This document shows positions 7,389 through 13,816 of a DNA stretch of 17,776 bases, piece after piece. The position numbers and the translations under genes were made by a program. The notes under the pieces are model-generated. The model saw nothing but the letters and a program-made list of their open reading frames with translations, was not told where the DNA came from and made no database searches. The first letter of the stretch is position 1. Every line of letters begins with the position of its first letter. Source of the DNA: UBA8437 sp003445035 (GTDB lineage: Bacteria > Planctomycetota > Planctomycetia > Planctomycetales > Planctomycetaceae); the NCBI GenBank assembly GCA_937901285.1, contig CALCHI010000023.1:1-17776 (forward strand). The letters are read 5' to 3'.

Positions 7389-7405
7389 CGCAAACGGCGT
7401 TCCAA
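7389..7405 (-). promoter_or_regulatory. Sigma-54 (RpoN) promoter candidate for glutamine synthetase
   Basis: The minus strand reads TTGGAACG-CCGT-TTGCG, against the consensus YTGGCACG-N4-TTGCW. The invariant GG and GC pairs are present with exact spacing; mismatches are A for C inside the first block and the last base. It would start transcription near 7378, at the first hairpin of the leader. Glutamine synthetase genes are classic RpoN/NtrC targets in other bacteria, and RpoN occurs in planctomycetes. Confidence 0.65.
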
Positions 7406-7504
7406 CCCGAGTGATTCAGGCCGATCCGCCGTGGATTCCTCGAAAAGACCATCGGAGAATAATCACCGTCCCACGCGATTTCCACCTAACCGAGACCCGA
7501 TTTT

Positions 7505-7534
7505 TGTCACTTGGCCCGAGCTCTGACACGTGAC
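7505..7534. promoter_or_regulatory. Inverted repeat cluster, possible activator-binding site
   Basis: TGTCA (7505-7509) is mirrored by TGACA (7524-7528), GTCAC (7506-7510) by GTGAC (7530-7534), and CACGTG (7527-7532) is palindromic. The cluster lies about 100-145 bases upstream of the sigma-54 site, where enhancer-binding proteins usually bind, and also just upstream of the -10-like element of the plus-strand gene. The arms are short, so this is tentative. Confidence 0.25.
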
Positions 7535-7553
7535 CTGCCGACTCGGCCGCCGA

Positions 7554-7559
7554 TATACT
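7554..7559 (+). promoter_or_regulatory. -10-like element for the glycosidase-like/symporter operon
   Basis: TATACT lies 43 bases before the ATG at 7603. Seventeen bases upstream the hexamer is TGACCT, a poor match to TTGACA. The TATACT is the best -10 match in this intergenic region. Confidence 0.4.
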
Positions 7560-7602
7560 CGCCCCGGTCCCCATTGCCTTTTCCAGAGTTGGTTTCCTGC
7601 CC

Positions 7603-9225
7603 ATGCCTGGTCCATTCCAGCCGATTCGTTTCAGTCGTTTCCTTTTGCTGGCCCTGATTGGCTCGACCGTGGCCGGCGAACTCGATGCCGCCGACCGTCC
7701 GGTTCCCGAATGGCCACCCCGGTTGTGGCTCAATAGCGATTGCGGCACGCCCGTCTTCTACCGGTTCGACGCTCCGATGTCCGTCGACCAGCTCTGCCGT
7801 GTGATCGACGACCTGCCGGGCACGGGCGTTGATGCGTTTCTGCCCTGCCCCCAGTTCAGCGATGACCAGTTCTGGTACCCGCTTGAGGCGGCCGAGGCAT
7901 ACGACGGGCGGCAGGTGCCCGACGGCAAGTTCGAGGACAAGTACTTCAAGCGGGTGGCCGGCAACGTCCTCTCGATGGTCTCCCGCAAGCTCGATCCGAT
8001 GACCGCCTGGCAACAGCGGGCTCACCGACACGGGATGTACTTCATTCCTTCACTGAGAATGAACGATGTCCACAAGGACTATGTCGATCGCTGGCCGTCG
8101 CTGCGGAGCACCTGGGAGAAACAGCGTCGACACCTGCTGATCGGAAAGCAGGTGCCCGACTGGTACACGCATCCCTACGACTATTCGTGGGCGATGGACT
8201 ACGCACACCAGGAGGTGCGGGACCGCAAGTTGACGATCATCACCGAGCTGTGCACGAAGTACGACGTCGACGGCTTCGAACTCGATTTTCTCCGCAGCGG
8301 ACTCTTTTTTCGCAAGGGGCACGAGCGGGAGGGCCGCGCGGTGATGACCGACCTGGTGCACCGCATTCACCAGATGCTCGGCGACATCGGTCGGAAGCGG
8401 AAGAAGACGTTGAGGCTGGTTGTTCGCGTGCCGACCAGCGTGAAGGAGTGCCTGGCACAGGGCCTGGACGTGCCGACGTGGATCCGACGGGGGCTGGTCG
8501 ACATGGTCGTGCCGATGGCTGGCGGGTACCTGGACATGACCGCACCGGTCGAGCAGTTCGTCGCCCTGGCCAAGGGCACCGACTGCAAGGTGGCCGGTGG
8601 ACTCGAGTATTACATCCGCGGTTACGTGAAGCCGAAACAGCAGGGGATCACCCAGGCCTCTCTGCAGAGATTACGGGCCGGGGCGGCGTCGTTCTGGGAC
8701 CGCGGAGTCGATGCAATCTACCTGTTCAACTACGACTGCCACGGTCGGTTTCCGTTTTCCGGTGACAAGCGGCAGGCCCTGGTCGAGATACACGACGCGG
8801 CCAAGCTGGCCGGCACCGACCAGCACTATTACGTCACTCGCGAGATGAGCAAGAAGACACCGGTCGGCAAGGGGTACAAGCAGTTGCCGGCCGAGTTGAA
8901 CCAGCAGGGCAAGCTGTCGCGGTTTGAGTTCCACGTCGGGGACGACGTGCCGGCCAAGCCGACGGCCAGCGACCCCAGGCAGACTCGCCTGATTGTCCGG
9001 ACAACGCTGTCGCCGAAGGTGAAAGCCTCGTTGAAGTTCCTCGTCAACGGGCGTCGCATCGAACCCACGACGCGACGCGGCGCGGTTTACCTGTTTGACC
9101 AGCCCCCCGTCGTTCGAGGTCGCTGCCGACTGGAGGTCGGGTTCGATCCACCCGTCAATCGCACGGTGCGGATCGAGGAGATCGAGTTCCTGTTGCAGCG
9201 AGACCTGCCCGAACTGAAATCGTAG
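7603..9225 (+). CDS. Exported TIM-barrel glycoside-hydrolase-like protein
   Basis: 540 residues. The N-terminus MPGPFQPIRFSRFLLLALIGSTVAGELDAA is a signal peptide. The core (about 37-400) reads as a (beta/alpha)8 barrel related to the loosely defined GH10-like/GHL families: RLWLNSDCGTP, HGMYFIPSLRMND (143-155), YDVDGFELDFLR (220-231, with acidic Glu226 and Asp228 at a strand end), VDMVVPMAGGY and KVAGGLEYYIRG (329-340, Glu335 a possible second acid), then AIYLFNYDCHG. Residues about 410-540 form a beta-rich C-terminal domain. Cys and Trp placement gives no substrate clue. The catalytic pair is my guess from position only. No clear Shine-Dalgarno sequence precedes the ATG. The symporter begins 11 bases after the stop, so release of a sugar by this protein and its uptake next door is a fair inference. 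It could instead be a non-catalytic member. Confidence 0.75.
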   Translation: MPGPFQPIRFSRFLLLALIGSTVAGELDAADRPVPEWPPRLWLNSDCGTPVFYRFDAPMSVDQLCRVIDDLPGTGVDAFLPCPQFSDDQFWYPLEAAEAYDGRQVPDGKFEDKYFKRVAGNVLSMVSRKLDPMTAWQQRAHRHGMYFIPSLRMNDVHKDYVDRWPSLRSTWEKQRRHLLIGKQVPDWYTHPYDYSWAMDYAHQEVRDRKLTIITELCTKYDVDGFELDFLRSGLFFRKGHEREGRAVMTDLVHRIHQMLGDIGRKRKKTLRLVVRVPTSVKECLAQGLDVPTWIRRGLVDMVVPMAGGYLDMTAPVEQFVALAKGTDCKVAGGLEYYIRGYVKPKQQGITQASLQRLRAGAASFWDRGVDAIYLFNYDCHGRFPFSGDKRQALVEIHDAAKLAGTDQHYYVTREMSKKTPVGKGYKQLPAELNQQGKLSRFEFHVGDDVPAKPTASDPRQTRLIVRTTLSPKVKASLKFLVNGRRIEPTTRRGAVYLFDQPPVVRGRCRLEVGFDPPVNRTVRIEEIEFLLQRDLPELKS

Positions 9226-9236
9226 GCGACCTGGTG

Positions 9237-10844
9237 ATGGCAGCATTCACGACACTCGACTGGGTGGTGATCGCCGCCTACTTCATGCTGCTGGTCGGGC
9301 TGGTCGTCTGGTCCACCCGGCGCCGCCAGAACTCTTCGGCCGACTACTTCCTGGCCGGTCGCCACCTGGGCTGGTTTGTGGTGGGGGCATCCATTTTTGC
9401 GTCGAATGTCGGTTCCGAGCACATCGTGGGGCTGGCCGGAACCGGGGCCAGGAGCGGTGTGGTCTTTGGCCACTTCGAGTTGCACTCGTGGCTGATCCTG
9501 CTGTTGGGCTGGGTGTTCGTACCGATCTACATGCGGGCCCGCGTGTTCACGATGCCCGAGTTCCTCGAGCAGAGATACAGCCCGTGGGCTCGCTGGTTCC
9601 TGTCGCTGATCACCCTGGTCGGCTACGTGCTGACGAAGGTCTCGGTCACCGTCTACGCCGGAGGTGTGGTCTTCGAGGCGTTGATGGGGATCGACTTCTG
9701 GGTCGGGGCGGTGGCGATCGTGGTGCTGACCGGTGTCTACACGGTGATCGGCGGCCTGAGAGCGGTGGTCTACACCGAGAGCCTGCAGGCGATCGTGCTG
9801 ATCGTCGGGTCGGCTACCGTGACGCTGATGGGGCTGTGGGAAGTGGGGGGATGGACCGCGTTGTGCGAGTCGGTTGGTGAGGACCACCTGCAGATGTTCC
9901 TGCCACACGATCACCCCGACTACCCGTGGACGGGGATGGTGATCGCCGCACCGATCATCGGGCTGTGGTACTGGTGCACCGACCAGAACATCGTGCAGAG
10001 AGTGCTGGCGGCCCGCGACGAGACGCAGGCCAGGCGGGGGACGATTTTTGCCGGGTACCTGAAGCTGTTGCCGTTCTTCATTTTCCTGGTGCCGGGGCTG
10101 ATCGCCTACTCGTTGGCTCGGGACGGTCGACTCGAACTGGCCGAAACCGACCAGGCGTTCCCGATGCTGGTTCGCACGCTGTTGCCTCCCGGCGTTCGCG
10201 GCCTGGTGGCCGGAGGGTTACTGGCGGCGTTGATGAGTTCGCTGGCGGCGGTGTTCAATTCGTGCTCGACGCTGTTCACGATCGACGTCTACCGCAAGCT
10301 GCGGCCCCAGGCCTCCGAGGCGAAACTGGTGCAGGTCGGCCGCGTGGCCACCGGGGTGGTGGTGGTCGCCGGGATCCTGTGGATCCCGTTGATGAGGAAC
10401 ATCTCCGACCAGTTGTTCCATTATCTCAACAGCGTCCAGGCCTACCTGGCTCCGCCGATCGCCGCCGTCTTCTTCCTGGGCCTTTTCTGGAAGCGGGTCA
10501 ATTCGGCCGGAGCGATGACGGTGTTGGTGGGGGGCTTCCTGGTGGGAATGACGAGGTTGCTGGCCGAACTGAACAGCGATTCGTTGAGCGGTTGGCCACT
10601 CGCATTTGCCGAGATCAACTTCCTGCATTTCTGCAGCCTGCTGTTCCTGGCCAGCGTGGTAACCCTGGTCACCGTCAGCCTGCTGACAGCCCGGCCGGAC
10701 TACGAGCAACTCGACGGCCTGACCTACGGCACGACGGCCGCCGTCGACCGCGAGGCATCCCGGGCGACGTGGAATCGCAGTGACGTGGTCCATTCGCTCG
10801 TCATTGTCGCCGTGATAATCGGGGTGTTTGCGTACTTCTCGTGA
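9237..10844 (+). CDS. Sodium:solute symporter (SSS family, SGLT-like)
   Basis: 535 residues with about 12-14 hydrophobic segments, usual for the family. It moves a solute (often a sugar, sialic acid, amino acid or vitamin) into the cell with Na+. Recognisable stretches: SSADYFLAGRHLGWFVVGAS at about 33-52, SNVGSEHIVGLAGTGA, TMPEFLEQRYSPWAR (about 105-120), GVYTVIGGLRAVVYTESLQA (family signature), WYWCTDQNIVQRVLAARDE (about 243-261) and AALMSSLAAVFNS (the helix whose Ser/Ala residues help form the sodium site). ATG 9237 directly follows GTG 9234 in frame; ATG is chosen. It is 11 bases from the glycosidase-like gene, so almost certainly co-transcribed and perhaps taking up its product. No neighbouring gene fixes the substrate. 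Confidence 0.93.
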   Translation: MAAFTTLDWVVIAAYFMLLVGLVVWSTRRRQNSSADYFLAGRHLGWFVVGASIFASNVGSEHIVGLAGTGARSGVVFGHFELHSWLILLLGWVFVPIYMRARVFTMPEFLEQRYSPWARWFLSLITLVGYVLTKVSVTVYAGGVVFEALMGIDFWVGAVAIVVLTGVYTVIGGLRAVVYTESLQAIVLIVGSATVTLMGLWEVGGWTALCESVGEDHLQMFLPHDHPDYPWTGMVIAAPIIGLWYWCTDQNIVQRVLAARDETQARRGTIFAGYLKLLPFFIFLVPGLIAYSLARDGRLELAETDQAFPMLVRTLLPPGVRGLVAGGLLAALMSSLAAVFNSCSTLFTIDVYRKLRPQASEAKLVQVGRVATGVVVVAGILWIPLMRNISDQLFHYLNSVQAYLAPPIAAVFFLGLFWKRVNSAGAMTVLVGGFLVGMTRLLAELNSDSLSGWPLAFAEINFLHFCSLLFLASVVTLVTVSLLTARPDYEQLDGLTYGTTAAVDREASRATWNRSDVVHSLVIVAVIIGVFAYFS

Positions 10845-10904
10845 ACGCGACCGAGCCGCCGAGCCAATCCCTTTCCTCGCGTCGAATCCTCAACGGGGCT
10901 TTGG

Positions 10905-10910
10905 TACGAT
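10905..10910 (+). promoter_or_regulatory. Extended -10-like element for the sialidase-like gene
   Basis: TACGAT preceded by TGG (TGGTACGAT) fits an extended -10, 46 bases before the ATG at 10957. No good -35 hexamer is visible, as expected for extended -10 promoters. Confidence 0.4.
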
Positions 10911-10956
10911 TCGGCGACGACATGACAGATCCGTCCGCCGATGAGGTTCCCGACCG

Positions 10957-12186
10957 ATGAAAAAGCCCCGGATCGCTGATGTTGGTCTCGTCCTGTCTCT
11001 GCTGGTGCTGACCGCGACCGTTGGTCCCGCGTCTGCGGTGGCCGCCAAGCCGCTCTCGATCGGCAAGGCCCGGTTACTGGTGACCGGGGCCCGGCACAAT
11101 CGGCCGGACGATTACCCGGGCATCGGTGATTTCATCGGGTGGCCCGGAGGGATTGATCGTCTGCCCAATGGTGACCTGTTGATGACCCACTCGTCGGGTT
11201 ACTGGCACTCGTCGTTCGCCATGCCCCGTCAGATCGAGCCGAAACTGGCCGCGAACTGGCGAGCCGAGGGCTGGCCCCTGGACTTCAAGGCTCCCACCGG
11301 AGGTCGCACGATGGCCTGCCGGTCGACCGACGGCGGCAGGACCTGGTCGAAGCCGTTCACGATTCTCGATCACCGTCTCGACGACGGCGCCCACGCGGTG
11401 ATGACCTTGCCTGGCGGCCGGATCATTTGCCTGGTCGGAGTCCAGGCATCGTGGTACGGCTACACCCATGCTCCCAAGGGATTCGAGAAGGACATCGACG
11501 GACTGAACACCAAGCAGTTCGTCATTCATTCCGACGACAACGGCAAGACCTGGTCGAAGCCCCGGGGTCTGAAGAGTCCCGGGGACTTCTACGAACGGGG
11601 CCACGGCGGCCGCCCGGTGCTGCTCTCCGACGGCAGCATTCTCTGGGCCACCTACTACCAGGTTCGTGGTCGCAAGTTCCTCAGCGGGGCCATTCGCCGT
11701 TCGACCGACAACGGCATGACCTGGCCGGTCATCTCGCGGATCGTTCGCAAGGGGAACGCGATCGATGAACCGGCGATCGCCGAATTGAAGGATGGGCGGC
11801 TGGTGCTGGTCACCCGGCCCGACGGAGCCGTGTTCCACTCGGCCGACAAGGGCCGCACCTGGAAGGACTCGGGAACACGAATTGTCGACAGCGGCAAGTT
11901 CAAGGCCCCCCAACTGGCGGTGCTCAAGGACGGCACGCTGGTGGCGTTCGCCACGTGGCGAAACCTGAGGGCCTGGATCAGCCGCGACGGGGGGAAGACC
12001 TGGACGAAGAACCTGCCCCTGGACACCGGCAGTTACGGGTACCCGGGTTCCTACATCCTTGAAAAGGATGACTCGATCCTGTTTCCCTACTGCGGCAGTG
12101 GTCGGGCTCCCAACGCCCTCTACCTGCTGCGGTTCCGCGTCAACGCGAAGCGGGACGGCGTCGAGCTGCTGCCGGTGATTCGCTAG
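10957..12186 (+). CDS. Exported sialidase-like Asp-box (BNR) six-bladed propeller protein
   Basis: 409 residues. A signal peptide (MKKPRIADVGLVLSLLVLTA to about residue 30) indicates export. Five Asp-boxes are visible: STDGGRTW (123-130), SDDNGKTW (192-199), STDNGMTW (249-256), SADKGRTW (295-302) and SRDGGKTW (342-349). IDEPAIAEL around Glu271 matches the Glu-Pro motif that supplies an active-site Glu in sialidases. The family includes exo-alpha-sialidases and many proteins with other or unknown glycan substrates; a sialic acid substrate is not proven. ATG 10957 follows TGAGG (10942-10946) with about 10 bases between. The 3' end overlaps the convergent SGNH hydrolase gene by 47 bases (12140-12186). 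It lies downstream of the symporter gene but has its own promoter candidate. Confidence 0.87.
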   Translation: MKKPRIADVGLVLSLLVLTATVGPASAVAAKPLSIGKARLLVTGARHNRPDDYPGIGDFIGWPGGIDRLPNGDLLMTHSSGYWHSSFAMPRQIEPKLAANWRAEGWPLDFKAPTGGRTMACRSTDGGRTWSKPFTILDHRLDDGAHAVMTLPGGRIICLVGVQASWYGYTHAPKGFEKDIDGLNTKQFVIHSDDNGKTWSKPRGLKSPGDFYERGHGGRPVLLSDGSILWATYYQVRGRKFLSGAIRRSTDNGMTWPVISRIVRKGNAIDEPAIAELKDGRLVLVTRPDGAVFHSADKGRTWKDSGTRIVDSGKFKAPQLAVLKDGTLVAFATWRNLRAWISRDGGKTWTKNLPLDTGSYGYPGSYILEKDDSILFPYCGSGRAPNALYLLRFRVNAKRDGVELLPVIR

Positions 12187-13654
12187 GTTCGGTCGGCCGG
12201 ACCCCGCCCAGGAGTCGTTCGAGGTGTTGAGCGATCAGGGCGTGTCCCAGCGGCGTGGGATGGCAGTCGTCGTGGATCAGCTCGGTGTTGAAGTGGCGTT
12301 GGCGACGGTGCTGGTAGTCATCGAAGATCTTGCGGAGATCGACGAGGTCGGCCTCCTGCTCGGCAGCGACTTCACGGACCACCCGGTTGATGCTGAGCCG
12401 TGAGCCCAGGTTGCCGATCATGGCCTCGCGTGACCGGGCGTAAGCGGCCTCGGCTTCGACGGGCCGCTGGAGCGCTTCGAGCAGTTCGGCCTCGAGATAG
12501 TGGGGGACCGGTGGCATCGGGTCGAGCCGGATGGCCTCGCGGATACGCTCGAGCGCTTTGGTTGGCTGGTCCTCGTCCTGAAGCGCCAGGGTCTCGGCGA
12601 CCAGCCGGGTCATGGTCTCCAGGTGCCGGAGATCTCCGGCGGGAGGTTGCCGTTGTTTCCAGGCGGGTGCCAGCCGGTACTGGAAGGGCATCGTCATCAG
12701 GATGACACGGACGTCCCTGCTGCGGGCCTCGGTGATGATCGTCACCAGGTTCTCACGGAATCGTTCGAGGTACTTCTGCCGGGTTTCGGGCCACCGCGAG
12801 ACGTCGTACCGTTCGGCGGTGAGAGGGTTCTCGATCGCGTGTCGGGCCCCGGTCAGGTCATGGTGTTCGACGAACCCGTCGTCGTGTGTCACCGGCCGCG
12901 GCGCCGCCTGCGTGTCACGGTCCTGCAGCAGGTGGACCGCGACCGCGGTCAACGCGGCCAGGGCACGGCTGTGAGACAGGGTGGTCAGCACCGAGCGGCT
13001 GGTGGCGTCGATTGCCGCGGGTGGTTGGGAGTTCTGGTGGTCCTGGCTGCCGGGTCGAGAAGGTCTCCAGTGGAACCACTCGTTGTTCCCCGAGAAGACG
13101 ACCAGGGTCGCGGGGTCGTAATGTTCGAGGATCGTGCGGGCGATGGGCACGATGTCACTGCTGGTGGCTCCGACACGCGCGGCGTTCAGCACGCGGTGGT
13201 CGGGCCTGGCGACGGGACGATCGGCCCGGGCGGCCAGGTTCTCATCGAAGCGGTACGGGTACCCGAAGGCCGCCGATCCGCCCAGCACGAAGGTCCTCTG
13301 TCCCGGCGATCCCGGACAGGTCTGGGGAGTCAGCCGGCGGTGTTCGATCCAGGGGCCGGCCCCCTTGATGGTCGTCTGCCCGACTCGGTAGGGCTCGACG
13401 GGATCGGGCCCGTCCCTGGAGCCGCGGATCCAGAGTGCCGAACCGGGAGCCGTCGACGCGACGGTGTCGGCCGGCATGGCTTCGATCTCCATCAGCGCCA
13501 GCTGCCACAACAGCTTCTGGCGGAAGTCGAGCAGGTGATCGCCAACCCAGCCGACGACCTCCAGTGCCGCCAGGACCATCAGCACGAACCCGAGACGTTT
13601 CCATCGTCGACGGCTCGAGTGGCCCACGGAAGTGATGTCGTTGGCCGATTCCAT
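12140..13654 (-). CDS. Membrane-anchored SGNH/GDSL-like hydrolase with a TPR-like helical insert
   Basis: 504 residues. A transmembrane segment at about 20-42 (RLGFVLMVLAALEVVGWVGD) with a basic N-terminus suggests an anchor with the rest outside the cytoplasm. SGNH blocks: I at VLGGSAAFG (Ser127 nucleophile), II at ARVGATSSD (Gly162), III at VFSGNNEW (Asn190/Asn191) and V at HDDCHPTPLGH (Asp462, His465). The family hydrolyses or transfers ester groups such as acetyl on lipids or glycans. Residues about 350-415 (ETLALQDEDQPTKALERIRE onward) look like TPR helices and sit between blocks III and V. The Arg-rich tail lies in the overlap with the sialidase-like gene. The ATG at 13654 has no Shine-Dalgarno sequence, so the start is uncertain, though it precedes the anchor sensibly. 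Confidence 0.82.
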   Translation of the reverse strand: MESANDITSVGHSSRRRWKRLGFVLMVLAALEVVGWVGDHLLDFRQKLLWQLALMEIEAMPADTVASTAPGSALWIRGSRDGPDPVEPYRVGQTTIKGAGPWIEHRRLTPQTCPGSPGQRTFVLGGSAAFGYPYRFDENLAARADRPVARPDHRVLNAARVGATSSDIVPIARTILEHYDPATLVVFSGNNEWFHWRPSRPGSQDHQNSQPPAAIDATSRSVLTTLSHSRALAALTAVAVHLLQDRDTQAAPRPVTHDDGFVEHHDLTGARHAIENPLTAERYDVSRWPETRQKYLERFRENLVTIITEARSRDVRVILMTMPFQYRLAPAWKQRQPPAGDLRHLETMTRLVAETLALQDEDQPTKALERIREAIRLDPMPPVPHYLEAELLEALQRPVEAEAAYARSREAMIGNLGSRLSINRVVREVAAEQEADLVDLRKIFDDYQHRRQRHFNTELIHDDCHPTPLGHALIAQHLERLLGGVRPTEPSESPAAARRRPASR

Positions 13655-13708
13655 GAAGGCACGCTAAAGGGAGGACTGCCGTGTCATCGCGTCTTGAGGC
13701 GGGGTCGG

Positions 13709-13714
13709 TACAAT
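13709..13714 (+). promoter_or_regulatory. -10-like element for the double metallopeptidase gene
   Basis: TACAAT in CGGTACAATCGG is one mismatch from TATAAT and lies about 103 bases before the ATG at 13817. No clear -35 is present. The setting GGTAC(A/G)AT is shared with the element at 10905. Confidence 0.4.
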
Positions 13715-13736
13715 CGGAGAGCCAGTGGCCACCCCG

Positions 13737-13742
13737 ATGGTA
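13737..13742 (-). promoter_or_regulatory. -10-like element for the SGNH hydrolase gene
   Basis: The minus strand reads TACCAT in TTTACCATCGG, about 83 bases upstream of the ATG at 13654. It would be divergent from, and slightly overlapping, the plus-strand promoter at 13709. The match is modest and no -35 is clear. Confidence 0.25.
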
Positions 13743-13816
13743 AACCACCACCCACGGCCCTGGCCAACAACGGCTGTTTTCCTCGACTCGACCGACCTGC
13801 CTACGGATTCCTCATC

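Noticed and set aside
6116..7414. 432-codon plus-strand open frame opposite glutamine synthetase
   Set aside because: Glutamine synthetase motifs are unambiguous on the minus strand; this frame also spans its terminator and leader.
7140..7526. Open frames inside the glutamine synthetase upstream region
   Set aside because: Composition is Arg/Ser/Pro-rich with no domain; the region is better explained by hairpins and a promoter.
9488..9880. Short Arg/Gly/Asp-rich plus-strand frames within the symporter gene
   Set aside because: They are out-of-frame shadows of a membrane protein with clear family signatures.
12500..13816. Long in-frame N-terminal extension (about 439 codons) of the double metallopeptidase
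   Set aside because: It is antisense to the SGNH hydrolase, has low-complexity Arg/Gly/Pro composition, and the signal peptide begins at ATG 13817.
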